The position numbers and the translations under genes are program-made. A DNA stretch of 41,547 nucleotides from a bacterium (GTDB taxonomy: Bacteria > Vulcanimicrobiota > Vulcanimicrobiia > Vulcanimicrobiales > SCRA01), in the NCBI GenBank assembly GCA_004298675.1, contig SCRI01000036.1, positions 1 to 41,547 of the forward strand, written 5' to 3'. Positions within the stretch are counted from its first letter, which is position 1, and each line of letters begins with the position of its first letter. Positions 19,072 to 26,972 of this stretch are shown here, piece by piece. Under the pieces are notes generated by a model that was given only the letters and a program-made list of their open reading frames with translations, made no database searches and was not told the DNA's origin.

Positions 19072-19661
19072 TCGCGCATCAGGGGCGCGTGCGCGAACTG
19101 CGGCGGGAGGCCGGGGCGCGCCTGACGCTGCAGTGCCCTGCGCTGTGCGCGGAGGGGATCACCGTCAAAGATTCGATCGCAGTCAACGGCGTCTGCCTGA
19201 CGGCCGTCGAGGTCGATGCAGGTGGTTTCACGGCGGACGTGGTCCCCGAGACTCTCGTGCGATCGAATCTCGGAGCCCTCGTTCCAGGTGACGGCGTGAA
19301 CCTCGAGGCGTCGCTGCGCTTGGGCGATCGCCTCGGCGGCCACCTCGTCTACGGCCACGTTGACGCCTGCGTCGAGATTCTCGCGAAGGAGCGCGAGGGA
19401 CAGGGCTGGCGCGTTCGCCTTGCACGTCCGCGCACGTTGGCGCCGATGCTCGTGGAGAAGGCGTTCGTGGCTCTGGATGGCGTGAGCCTCACGATCGCCG
19501 CCGTGGGCGCCGATTGGTTTGAGATCGCGCTGATTCCCGAGACGGCGCGCCGGACGACGTTCGGAATCAAGGATACCGGGGGGATCGTCAACGTAGAAGT
19601 CGATCCATTGGCGCGCTACGCCGTGGCGGCCGTGGCAGAGATGATGGAGAGTAGGGCGTGA
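19056..19661 (+). CDS. ribE: Riboflavin synthase alpha chain
   Basis: About 201 residues. It begins MFTGLI, the hallmark of riboflavin synthase, and contains two lumazine-binding domains: first SIAVNGVCLTAV and second VALDGVSLTIAAV, with the linker motif RLGGHLVYGHVDA between them. It converts two 6,7-dimethyl-8-ribityllumazine molecules into riboflavin plus the pyrimidine precursor. GGAGGA just upstream of the ATG is a strong ribosome-binding site inside the end of ribD. The substrate is made by RibH, encoded about 3 kb downstream. The stop overlaps the GTG of a small membrane-protein gene. Confidence 0.95.
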   Translation: MFTGLIAHQGRVRELRREAGARLTLQCPALCAEGITVKDSIAVNGVCLTAVEVDAGGFTADVVPETLVRSNLGALVPGDGVNLEASLRLGDRLGGHLVYGHVDACVEILAKEREGQGWRVRLARPRTLAPMLVEKAFVALDGVSLTIAAVGADWFEIALIPETARRTTFGIKDTGGIVNVEVDPLARYAVAAVAEMMESRA

Positions 19662-19921
19662 GCAGTTTCCTCTGGACGGTGCGCATCATCGTCCTGGTCT
19701 TTGGAGTGATCGGTCTGATCACCGGGTGGTTCTTCTATGACCGGCTGCGCGAAGCCAACCCGCGCGTGGCTCCACGGCAACAGATGCTGTTGCTCTTCGG
19801 CGGCGTCGTCGTCTACGGCGCCTCGGCATTCTCACCGCTCCCGTGGGAGCTGTTAGGCGAGTTGGCGGGGTTGGCGATGATGCTGCCCGCGATCTTGTCG
19901 TCGCTGAGGAAGCGCACGTGA
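19658..19921 (+). CDS. Small three-segment membrane protein of unknown function
   Basis: 87 residues, not recognised. Hydrophobic segments are at about 4-26 (WTVRIIVLVFGVIGLITGWFF), 43-59 (MLLLFGGVVVYGASAF) and 63-80 (WELLGELAGLAMMLPAIL), with short polar ends. GTG start and GTGA overlap with ribE, and a GTGA overlap with the next gene, so it is translated as part of the rib operon. Nothing marks it as a known riboflavin transporter (RibU, RibM and RibN are larger). Function open. Confidence 0.75.
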   Translation: MSSFLWTVRIIVLVFGVIGLITGWFFYDRLREANPRVAPRQQMLLLFGGVVVYGASAFSPLPWELLGELAGLAMMLPAILSSLRKRT

Positions 19922-20364
19922 GCGGCGAAACGTTCGTGGTGCGGGACCGCGTTCGCTGGAGCGAGATCGACGGCGCCGAGATCATCTACTTCGGCGCCTA
20001 CGTACGCTTTATCGAGTTGGCGGAGACGGAGCTGCTGCGCGAGGCCGGCCTGCCCTACAGCGAGCTCTTCGATCGCTTCAACGTCTGGCTGCCGCGCGTG
20101 CATCTGGAATTTGATTTCTACGCGCCGGCGCACCTCGACGAGATGCTGGAGGTGCGCACCACGATCGAGCGCATCGGCCGCTCGAGCATCACGCTGCGTA
20201 TGGAGATCTGGAGCGCGGAGCGCGCGCGCCAATGCGCGCTGGCGACGATGGTGGTCGCGTGCGTCAGCCGGGGCACGATGGACTCGCAGCCCTTGCCTGA
20301 GGCGATCGTGACCGCGCTGGAGCCCTACCGCGTCACCGCCGGCAGTTCGCGCATAGACCCTTGA
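19918..20364 (+). CDS. Acyl-CoA thioesterase, 4HBT/YbgC hot-dog family
   Basis: About 148 residues, single hot-dog domain. The N-terminal motif VRWSEIDGAEIIYFGAYVRFIELAETE corresponds to the family signature with D-x-x-x-x-x-Y-x-x-Y, the acid being the Asp of EIDG. It should hydrolyse acyl-CoA thioesters in the cytoplasm; substrate unknown. The GTG start overlaps the upstream stop. The 3' end overlaps the convergent Fur-family gene by 32 bases, so the two transcripts can pair. Some hot-dog proteins are linked to riboflavin or menaquinone pathways, but nothing in the sequence shows such a role here. Confidence 0.85.
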   Translation: MSGETFVVRDRVRWSEIDGAEIIYFGAYVRFIELAETELLREAGLPYSELFDRFNVWLPRVHLEFDFYAPAHLDEMLEVRTTIERIGRSSITLRMEIWSAERARQCALATMVVACVSRGTMDSQPLPEAIVTALEPYRVTAGSSRIDP

Positions 20365-20728
20365 GGAGCAGCGCGGGGGAATGGACCTCCACGCCGTGCT
20401 CCAGCTCGAAGGGGCGCCAGAACTCCTCGGGGAGCGTGAAGTCGAGGTCGATCAGCGTGCCGCAGCGTTCGCACGCGAAGTGGCCATGCTCGCGCGTCTC
20501 GCGATCGTAAATCGTATACTTTCCGTCAACCGACGGAAACGCGCGGATCAGCTCGAGGTCGGTTAGGCGCTGCAGCGCGCGGTAGACGGTCGTGTACCCG
20601 ATCTTCGGGTTAGCGGCGCGCGCGCGCGTGTAGACATCGGCAACCGTCAGGTGCTGATGGTCGTTGCGGATGAGATCCAGAACCAGGCGGTGATTGCGTG
20701 GGAGCTTTGGCTCCGAAGTGGAAGTCAT
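20333..20728 (-). CDS. Fur-family transcriptional regulator (PerR/Fur-like)
   Basis: 131 residues. The winged helix spans about 10-75 with HLTVADVYTRARAANPKIGYTTVYRALQRL, the family recognition helix. The dimerisation half has HGHFACERCG (metal-site His plus first Cys pair), a DLDF stretch and a second Cys pair at the C-terminus (CANC), so a structural zinc site is expected. The regulatory metal (Fe, Mn or peroxide-sensing Fe) cannot be decided. ATG 20728 is preceded by a GGTGAA site. It is divergent from the HTH-RibBA gene, and its promoter region holds a palindrome shared by both genes. Autoregulation is typical of the family. Confidence 0.92.
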   Translation of the reverse strand: MTSTSEPKLPRNHRLVLDLIRNDHQHLTVADVYTRARAANPKIGYTTVYRALQRLTDLELIRAFPSVDGKYTIYDRETREHGHFACERCGTLIDLDFTLPEEFWRPFELEHGVEVHSPALLLKGLCANCRR

Positions 20729-20738
20729 ATTCACCGTG

Positions 20739-20767
20739 AAGGTAGCACGGTGGGACTTTGCTGTCAA
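20739..20767 (-). promoter_or_regulatory. Putative sigma70-type promoter of the Fur-family gene
   Basis: On the minus strand, TTGACA (20767-20762) and TACCTT (20744-20739) are separated by 17 bases, about ten bases upstream of the ATG at 20728. The -35 box is perfect, the -10 box moderate. The -35 lies on one flank of the shared palindrome. Confidence 0.5.
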
Positions 20768-20795
20768 ACGGCGAGTATTCCATACTCCTTGACAG
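20761..20795. promoter_or_regulatory. Candidate operator between divergent Fur-family and HTH-ribBA promoters
   Basis: The core is a perfect inverted repeat GAGTAT-TCC-ATACTC (20773-20787). It is flanked by a second inverted pair, CTGTCAA 20761-20767 and TTGACAG 20789-20795, which are the opposing -35 boxes. A dimeric regulator bound here would block both promoters. Candidates are the Fur-family protein and the XRE-type HTH on RibBA. The core does not closely match the E. coli Fur box or the B. subtilis PerR box, which favours the XRE domain or a divergent Fur-family specificity. Confidence 0.6.
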
Positions 20796-20818
20796 TTGTT
20801 AAGTAGCCGGCGTACGAT
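20789..20818 (+). promoter_or_regulatory. Putative sigma70-type promoter of HTH-ribBA
   Basis: TTGACA 20789-20794 and TACGAT 20813-20818 with an 18-base spacer. A start point 7-8 bases downstream would fall on or next to the ATG at 20826, giving a leaderless or near-leaderless mRNA. The GGAGG at 20821-20825 directly touches that ATG and is too close to serve as its ribosome-binding site. Confidence 0.5.
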
Positions 20819-20825
20819 GCGGAGG

Positions 20826-22265
20826 ATGGCGACCGAGTTTGCCCGCTCCCTCCGTGAAGCGATGGAGGCTGCCGAACTGACGGCGGCTGCTTTGGCACAG
20901 CGCACCGGCCTGACGGAGGCCGCGATCTCCTACTATCTCTCCGGACGGCGTCAGCCTTCCTATCCTTCGCTGCGTAAGCTGGCGAGTGCCCTGCCGGCTA
21001 TCGCCCCCGCAGCCCCCACCGACGAAAGAAGCCGCATGCATACCATCGAGGAGGCCATCGCCGAGATCCGCGCCGGCAAGATGGTGATCGTGCTCGACGA
21101 CGAGGATCGCGAAAACGAAGGCGACCTCATCATGGCCGCGCAGATGGTGACGCCCGAGGCCGTCAACTTCATGCGTAAGGAGGCCGGTGGGCTGATCTGC
21201 GTCCCGATGATCGGCAAACGCCTGGACGAATTGCAGATCCCCGCCATGGTGAACGACAACACCTCGCTGCACGAAACCGCGTTCACGGTCTCGGTCGAGG
21301 CGCGCGGCCGCACCACGACCGGAATCTCCGCACACGATCGCGCCGCAACGATCCAGACGTTGCTCGATCCCCACGCCAAGCCCTCCGACTTTCTGCGCCC
21401 CGGCCACACCTTTCCGTTGCGCGCGCGCGATGGCGGCGTGTTGGTGCGTGCCGCGCACACGGAGACCGCCGTGGATCTGGCGCGCTTGGCGGGCTTCTAT
21501 CCGGCAGGGGTGGTCTGCGAGATCATGCACGAGGACGGCACGATGGCGCGCCTGCCTCAGCTGGAGGTCTTCGCGGAGCGGCATGGCCTCAAGATCATCA
21601 CGGTGAAGGATTTGATTGCCTACCGGATGCGCAACGAGAAGCTAGTGCATCGCATCGCGGAGTTCGATCTGCCGACGACGTTCGGCCGCTTCCGCGGCGT
21701 GGCGTACGAGACGGCCATCGACGAGGTCTGCCACGTCGCGATGGTGATGGGCGAGATCGGCGACGGAAAAAACGTGTTGGTGCGTGTCCACTCCGAGTGC
21801 CTCACCGGCGATGCTCTGCATTCGATGCGCTGCGATTGCGCCGTCAATCGCGATGCCGCACTCTCGATGATCGCCAAAGAAGGGCGCGGCGTTATGCTCT
21901 ACCTGCATCAGGAAGGGCGCGGCATCGGCCTGGCCAACAAGCTGCGCGCTTATGCGCTGCAGGATCAGGGCATGGACACCGTCGAGGCCAACCGCGCGCT
22001 GGGTTTCCCAGACGACAAGCGCGATTACGGCTTGGGTTCGCAGATGCTGGTGGACCTGGGCATCAAGACGATGCGCATCGTCTCCAACAACCCGCGCAAG
22101 ATCCACGGCTTGGGCGGTTACGGCTTGGAGATCGTCGAGCGGGTGCCGCTCAAGACCGAGCCCACCGTCTTCAATGCGCGCTATCTCGAGACCAAGCGCG
22201 ATAAGTTGGGCCATCTGCTCGACGAGTATAACCAGCCCGCACAGCAAAGCGGGGGTACACGGTGA
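20826..22265 (+). CDS. ribBA: XRE-type HTH fused to bifunctional RibBA (DHBP synthase / GTP cyclohydrolase II)
   Basis: 479 residues. Residues about 5-57 are a Cro/CI helix-turn-helix (LREAMEAAELTAAALAQRTG, SYYLSGRRQPSYPSLRKLA). A short Pro/Ala linker leads to the DHBP synthase domain (about 74-275) with DDEDRENEGDLI and, near residue 210, HTETAVDL. The GTP cyclohydrolase II domain (about 285-470) has VRVHSECLTGDALHSMRCDC, with the zinc Cys residues, and HQEGRGIGLANK. It makes the two riboflavin precursors from ribulose 5-phosphate and GTP. ATG 21036 (Met71) would give a plain RibBA but has only a weak AAGAAG upstream, and the frame is continuous, so a fusion is favoured. The HTH could make it a repressor of its own promoter, where a palindrome lies. 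Confidence 0.9.
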   Translation: MATEFARSLREAMEAAELTAAALAQRTGLTEAAISYYLSGRRQPSYPSLRKLASALPAIAPAAPTDERSRMHTIEEAIAEIRAGKMVIVLDDEDRENEGDLIMAAQMVTPEAVNFMRKEAGGLICVPMIGKRLDELQIPAMVNDNTSLHETAFTVSVEARGRTTTGISAHDRAATIQTLLDPHAKPSDFLRPGHTFPLRARDGGVLVRAAHTETAVDLARLAGFYPAGVVCEIMHEDGTMARLPQLEVFAERHGLKIITVKDLIAYRMRNEKLVHRIAEFDLPTTFGRFRGVAYETAIDEVCHVAMVMGEIGDGKNVLVRVHSECLTGDALHSMRCDCAVNRDAALSMIAKEGRGVMLYLHQEGRGIGLANKLRAYALQDQGMDTVEANRALGFPDDKRDYGLGSQMLVDLGIKTMRIVSNNPRKIHGLGGYGLEIVERVPLKTEPTVFNARYLETKRDKLGHLLDEYNQPAQQSGGTR

Positions 22266-22735
22266 GGCGCGAGCGCGTCGAGCATGCACTGGAGGGCAGC
22301 GGCCGCGGCAAGCGCGTCGCGATCGTCTCGGCGCGCTTCTACGCGGACCTCGCCGATCTGCTGGAAGACGGCGCAGGCCGCGCGCTGATCGCCTCCGGCG
22401 TCTCCGTTGCCGACGTGCACCGCTACCGCGTACCGGGCTGTTTTGAGCTGCCGCTGGCCGCGCAGATGTTGGCTGCGCGCGACTACGACGCCGTGGTAGC
22501 GCTAGGCGTGGTGATTCGCGGTGAGACCCCGCACTTCGACTTCGTGGCGGGAGAGTGCGCGCGCGGCATCATGGACGTCGCGCTGCACACCGGGGTTCCG
22601 ATCGGCTTCGGCGTGCTCACCACCGAAACGCGCGCCCAGGCCGAGGAGCGTGCCGATCCCGAGCGCGGCGACAAGGGCTTCGAGGCGGCCAGCGCCGCAC
22701 TCAGCCTGCTGACGCTGCGGCCTGCGAACGTTTAG
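22262..22735 (+). CDS. ribH: 6,7-dimethyl-8-ribityllumazine synthase
   Basis: 157 residues. RibH joins the RibBA-derived dihydroxybutanone phosphate with the RibD-derived pyrimidine to give lumazine, the RibE substrate. Motifs are VSARFYADLADLLEDGA at the N-terminus, VPGCFELPLAAQML, GVVIRGETPHFDFVAGEC with the catalytic His, and FGVLTTETRAQAEERAD. GTGA overlap with ribBA indicates coupling. Its stop overlaps the stop of the convergent NRDE gene by four bases. Together with ribD, ribE and ribBA the set is complete up to riboflavin; no riboflavin kinase is present here. Confidence 0.95.
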   Translation: MRRERVEHALEGSGRGKRVAIVSARFYADLADLLEDGAGRALIASGVSVADVHRYRVPGCFELPLAAQMLAARDYDAVVALGVVIRGETPHFDFVAGECARGIMDVALHTGVPIGFGVLTTETRAQAEERADPERGDKGFEAASAALSLLTLRPANV

Positions 22736-23454
22736 CGCGGCAGAACGAACGAGTTAACGGGCACGAAGGGGCTGCTGCACGGCGCCCCTTCGGCCCAATG
22801 CCAGAGCGGTGTACCACGTTCGGGCTGCACGATCACGCTGGCGCTGCGCGTTCCGCGGCCGTCGAAATGGCGGCAGAGCGCGCCGGGCTCGGCGTGCGAG
22901 CGCAGCAACTCTTCCAGCGCCAGGGCGAGCTGCTTCGCGCCGTCCGGAGGACGCGCCGCCAGCGCCTCCAGCGCGGTGCGCGCCTCGCGCGCCCGCGCAT
23001 CGCCGTCGTCGTCCACATCGCGGCTGGCGACCACGTGGATACCCTCGCCCAACTCGCGCTCGTGCAGCGAGCGGCCGTCGAAGGTCAGGGCCACCGAACG
23101 CACACCATCGTCGAGCCAGAGCACGTGCGGGTTCACGCGCACCGCGGCGGCGCGTGCGAAAGTCAGCGCCTCCTCGAGCGAAGGGCGCTGCAGGGTCTCT
23201 AGCAGCAGCCGCCCGCGCGAGGGGCGGGCGTGGTCGTGCGGCGCGTCGGTGCGGTTGGTGATTCCGCCCATGAGGCGCGCTCCCGCGGCGAACCACGTGC
23301 CGCCGGCCGTGAGGTCGACGCCCCCCACCAGCGGTCCGCGCGCATCCAGCACCACGGGGCCGCGCGCGGGCCGGTCGTAGCGCTCGTCGCGGTTGGCCGC
23401 CACCGCCAGGTCGATGCCGGGGAAGACCCGGCGGGCAATCACTAGCGTGCACAT
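22732..23454 (-). CDS. NRDE (TANGO2-like) family protein
   Basis: 240 residues beginning MCTLVIARR, with the family's N-terminal Cys2 and the eponymous AANRDERYDRP motif (about residues 19-29). GGTWFAAG, GGITNRTDA and SRGRLLL follow, as in other NRDE/TANGO2-domain proteins of the Ntn-hydrolase-like fold. The conserved Cys2 could be an autocatalytic nucleophile after Met removal. TANGO2 homologues have been linked to heme trafficking in animals; the bacterial role is not established. It starts 33 bases from the divergent mtnA gene. Confidence 0.85.
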   Translation of the reverse strand: MCTLVIARRVFPGIDLAVAANRDERYDRPARGPVVLDARGPLVGGVDLTAGGTWFAAGARLMGGITNRTDAPHDHARPSRGRLLLETLQRPSLEEALTFARAAAVRVNPHVLWLDDGVRSVALTFDGRSLHERELGEGIHVVASRDVDDDGDARAREARTALEALAARPPDGAKQLALALEELLRSHAEPGALCRHFDGRGTRSASVIVQPERGTPLWHWAEGAPCSSPFVPVNSFVLPR

Positions 23455-23487
23455 TGCCGGGAGTTTCCGCACCCGGGCGTAGAAGGC

Positions 23488-24534
23488 ATGCGCGTGTCCG
23501 ACTTCAGCCCTCTGGCGTGGGACGGCGACGCCGTCATCTACATCGATCAGCGCGAACTGCCCGCGCGTGTGGTGCATCGCCGCGCCGCGACGACCGGCGA
23601 GGTCGTCGAGGCCATCGCTACCCTAGCCGTGCGCGGGGCGCCGCTGCTCGGTGCCTTTGGTGCCTATGGCGTGGCGCTGGCCGCGGCGGACGGCACGAGC
23701 GGCCAGGCCTTGCGCGAGCAGGCTCTGCGCATCCGCGCCGCGCGCCCCACGGCGGTGAACCTGATGTGGGCCGTGGACCGCATGCTGGAGGCAGCGGAGG
23801 CCGGCGCCGGCAGTGCGGCGCTGCTGGCGCAGGCGCAGGCGATCCATCGCGAGACGCGCGAGACCGACGCACGCATGGCGGCGTTTGGCGCGGAGTTGTT
23901 GCCTGCGCAGGGTGCCATCTTGACGCACTGCAACACGGGGCCGCTGGCCACGGGCGGCGCGGGCACCGCCCTGGGTGCGATCATCGCGGCACATCGGGCG
24001 GGTAAGCGCCTTCACGTCTACGTCGACGAGACGCGTCCGCTCTTGCAAGGGGCGCGGCTGACCACCTTCGAGCTGCGGCAGGCCGGCGTGCCGGCCACGC
24101 TCATCGTTGATGGCGCGGCGGCGGCCACGTTGCGCGACAAGAACGTGCAGGCGGTGCTGGTGGGTGCCGATCGCATCGCGCGCAACGGCGATACCGCGAA
24201 CAAGATCGGCACCTACGGTCTCGCGGTGGCGGCGGCGCATCACGGGATTCCGTTCTACGTGGTGGCGCCGCGCGCGACGTTCGACTTCACGCTGGCCTCC
24301 GGAGATGCCATCCCCATCGAGGAGCGCGCCCACGACGAAGTGCGCGCGTTGGGCGGGAAAGCCACCGCCCCCGCAGATATGGACGTGTACAACCCCGCTT
24401 TCGACGTGACTCCGGGCCACCTGCTGACGGCGATCGTGACGGAGTACGGCGTGCTGCAGCCGCCGTATCTGGAGTCGATCGCCACCCTCGAGCTGCGCCC
24501 GCGCCTGCTCCCACGAGCGGAAGAAGTGGGATGA
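23488..24534 (+). CDS. mtnA: S-methyl-5-thioribose-1-phosphate isomerase
   Basis: MtnA isomerises methylthioribose 1-phosphate to methylthioribulose 1-phosphate in methionine salvage. 348 residues, typical. AVRGAPLLGAFGAYGVAL is the N-terminal substrate-binding motif, THCNTGPLATGG holds the catalytic Cys (about 148), and VGADRIARNGDTANKIGTY holds the catalytic Asp (about 227). It is related to eIF2B regulatory subunits, but the Cys and Asp identify the isomerase. No other mtn gene lies here; some bacteria use MtnA alone in partial or alternative salvage. It overlaps holA by ATGA. Confidence 0.94.
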   Translation: MRVSDFSPLAWDGDAVIYIDQRELPARVVHRRAATTGEVVEAIATLAVRGAPLLGAFGAYGVALAAADGTSGQALREQALRIRAARPTAVNLMWAVDRMLEAAEAGAGSAALLAQAQAIHRETRETDARMAAFGAELLPAQGAILTHCNTGPLATGGAGTALGAIIAAHRAGKRLHVYVDETRPLLQGARLTTFELRQAGVPATLIVDGAAAATLRDKNVQAVLVGADRIARNGDTANKIGTYGLAVAAAHHGIPFYVVAPRATFDFTLASGDAIPIEERAHDEVRALGGKATAPADMDVYNPAFDVTPGHLLTAIVTEYGVLQPPYLESIATLELRPRLLPRAEEVG

Positions 24535-25499
24535 AGTACTTCGATTTTGTCGACAAGGAGCCGAAGATCCCGGCGCTGGTGGTGATCGGCGGAGGCGAGC
24601 CGATCCTGGCCGACGCGGCGGTCGAGCGGATCGTGTCGCGCCTGCTGCCGCCGGAGTCGCAGCCCATGAACCTGGAGCGGCTGCTGGCCCCGGAGGTGGG
24701 CGACTTCGAGCGCCTGCGCGAGTCGCTCTGCGCGATGCCGTTTCTGGCGGAGACGCGCGTGGTGGTGGTGCGCGAATGCCATCAACTGAAGGTGGAAGGG
24801 CGCCGCGCCCTGTGGAGCGTGGCCGAGCAGGCCCCGGCGGGCTCGACGCTGGTGCTGGTGGATCTGGAGATATCTACCGGCCGGGGCGGAAAGCGCCCGG
24901 ATCCCTTCACGACGCTGGCTGGGCGCTCGGCGCTGACGATCGACACGTCGACGCGCCGGGAGGACCGCGAACGCTATGCGCGCGAGCTGCTGGCAGCGCA
25001 GCAGGCCACCTTCGACGCGGCGGCGGTGCGCGCGCTGGCGGAGCTGGCAGACCTGGCCGAGTTGCGCAGCGACGCGGAGAAGCTCGCGCTGCTGGGGCGC
25101 AAGATTACCGCCAAGGACGTCGCCGCCGAGACGCTGACGCCGGTGGAGGCCAAGAGTTGGACGTTTGCCGACGCGCTCTTGGAAGGGAAGACGGAGCAGG
25201 CGTTGGCGATGGCCTACGAGCTGCTGCAGGACGACCCCAAGGGGGGTACGGCGCTCTGCTCGGCGCTGGCCTCCGCCTACCTCTCCACGTGGACACTCGC
25301 GCGCGGGGAGCGGCTCACGGGCCGGCTAGCCTGGAAAGCGCGCACGCTGGGACCGATCGCGCGCCGTTTAGGAGTGGAGCGCGCGAAGCTCGGTCACGAC
25401 CACTCCGTGCGCGCCTTCGAGGCACTGGTGACGGGCCGCTACGACGACGCGCGCCAACTGATTACCGTTCTCGTGGCAACGCTGCCAAAAGCGGGATAG
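24531..25499 (+). CDS. holA: DNA polymerase III delta subunit
   Basis: 322 residues. It resembles HolA: N-terminal ALVVIGGGEPILADAAVERIV, then NLERLLAPEVGDFERLRESLCAMPFLAETRVVVVREC, an AAA+-like domain without a Walker A, and the C-terminal collar helices (SVRAFEALVTGRYDDARQLI). In the clamp loader, delta opens the beta clamp. The length is normal. It is translationally coupled to mtnA, a functionally unrelated neighbour, so the pair probably shares only transcription. Confidence 0.88.
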   Translation: MKYFDFVDKEPKIPALVVIGGGEPILADAAVERIVSRLLPPESQPMNLERLLAPEVGDFERLRESLCAMPFLAETRVVVVRECHQLKVEGRRALWSVAEQAPAGSTLVLVDLEISTGRGGKRPDPFTTLAGRSALTIDTSTRREDRERYARELLAAQQATFDAAAVRALAELADLAELRSDAEKLALLGRKITAKDVAAETLTPVEAKSWTFADALLEGKTEQALAMAYELLQDDPKGGTALCSALASAYLSTWTLARGERLTGRLAWKARTLGPIARRLGVERAKLGHDHSVRAFEALVTGRYDDARQLITVLVATLPKAG

Positions 25500-25547
25500 G
25501 TGGACGGAGGGCCTTCTTGCCGGGTGTGAGAAAGGTGGGGGCGCCCC

Positions 25548-26972
25548 ATGGATAACACCACCTACGCCTCCCCGTTCTCTTGGCGCTACGGGCGCAGCGA
25601 GCTGCGGGCGCTCTTCTCCGAACGCGAGCGCCGTCGCCTGTGGCGCCGCGTCTGGATCGCTCTGGCCGAAGCGCAACGCGACGCGGGCTTGGTCAGCGAC
25701 GCCGAATTGGATGACCTGCGCGCCCATGCCGACGAGATCGACCTGCCCGCCGCTCTGGCTATCGAGCGGGAGATCGGTCACGATCTCATGGCTGAGATTC
25801 GTGTCTTCGCTGCACAGGCGAAAGTCGGCGGCGGGAAACTGCACCTGGGCGCGACCTCGATGGATATCGAGGACAACGTCGAGACCTATCGCATGCGCGT
25901 GGCCGTGGCGCTGCTGGGCGAGCGCCTGCAGGCGCTGCTGCGCGCGTTCGCTGCGGCGATCCGGCGCTACGCCGCCAGCGTCTGCATGGCATTCACGCAT
26001 CTGCAGCCTGCCGAGCCAACGACGATCGGCTACCGCTTGGCGGTCTACGCGCAGGATCTACTGATCGACGACGAGGGCCTGCGGAACCTCTTGGAGCGTT
26101 TGACCGCGAAGGGCATGCGCGGGGCGGTAGGAACCTCGGCCTCCTACGCGGCGTTGCTGGCGGGCACGCGGATGTCGCCGCAGGAGCAGGAGGAGAAGAT
26201 CCTCGCGGCCTTCGATCTGCGCGCACGCGACGTGGCCACGCAGACCTATCCACGCAAGCTCGACTATCTCGTGCTCTCCACGCTCGCGGGCCTGGGCGCG
26301 TCGCTCTCGAAATTCGCCGCCGACGTGCGTATCCTGAGCGCGCCGGGCTTCGGCGAGATGTTTGAGCCGTTCGGGCGCAAGCAAGTGGGCAGCTCGGCGA
26401 TGCCGTTCAAGCGCAACCCCGTCATGGCGGAGCGCATCGACTCGCTGGCGCGCCTCTTGCCCGGTTATGCCGGCACGGCCTGGCAGAACGCCGCCACCAA
26501 CTACCTCGAGCGTACGTTGGACGACTCGGCCAACCGCCGTACCACGTTGCCCGAAGCCGTGCTCTGCAGCGACGAGATCCTGGGACTGGCGCTGCGCATC
26601 GTCGAGGGGCTGCGTATCGACGAAGCGCGCGTGCGGGAGAACTTGCGGCGCTTTGGACCGTTCGCCGGTTCGGAGGCGGTGATGATGGCGGCCTCCAAGG
26701 CCGGCGGAGACCGTCAGGAGCTGCACGAAGTGCTGCGCGAGGCGGCGATGGTGGCGTGGGAGGCCACCGCGCGCGGCGAGAGCAATCCGCTCGCAAACCT
26801 CTTGGCCGACGATCCACGCATCACGCGCTGGCTCGATCCCGCCGAGATCCGCAGACACATGGACCCGAGCACGCACGTCGGCGACGCCGCCGAGCGCGCC
26901 CTACGTGTGGCGGAGCGCATCGAGGCGCTGCCGCCGTTTCCGCAACCGCAACCGAGAGAGATGACCATATGA
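25548..26972 (+). CDS. purB: Adenylosuccinate lyase
   Basis: PurB cleaves SAICAR to AICAR and adenylosuccinate to AMP. 474 residues. Landmarks are LGATSMDIEDNVETYRMR, FTHLQPAEPTTIGYR (catalytic His region) and the family signature GSSAMPFKRNPVMAE (flexible catalytic loop with Ser). It opens the purine operon; the next gene overlaps by ATGA. It supplies AICAR, the substrate of the two PurP proteins encoded at the operon's end. Confidence 0.95.
   Translation: MDNTTYASPFSWRYGRSELRALFSERERRRLWRRVWIALAEAQRDAGLVSDAELDDLRAHADEIDLPAALAIEREIGHDLMAEIRVFAAQAKVGGGKLHLGATSMDIEDNVETYRMRVAVALLGERLQALLRAFAAAIRRYAASVCMAFTHLQPAEPTTIGYRLAVYAQDLLIDDEGLRNLLERLTAKGMRGAVGTSASYAALLAGTRMSPQEQEEKILAAFDLRARDVATQTYPRKLDYLVLSTLAGLGASLSKFAADVRILSAPGFGEMFEPFGRKQVGSSAMPFKRNPVMAERIDSLARLLPGYAGTAWQNAATNYLERTLDDSANRRTTLPEAVLCSDEILGLALRIVEGLRIDEARVRENLRRFGPFAGSEAVMMAASKAGGDRQELHEVLREAAMVAWEATARGESNPLANLLADDPRITRWLDPAEIRRHMDPSTHVGDAAERALRVAERIEALPPFPQPQPREMTI

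Noticed and set aside
21036-22265. Annotating ribBA from ATG 21036 as a plain RibBA with a separate small HTH gene upstream.
   Set aside because: The HTH and RibBA are in one frame with no stop between them, and the site before 21036 is weak. A fusion is the simpler reading, though an internal start cannot be excluded.
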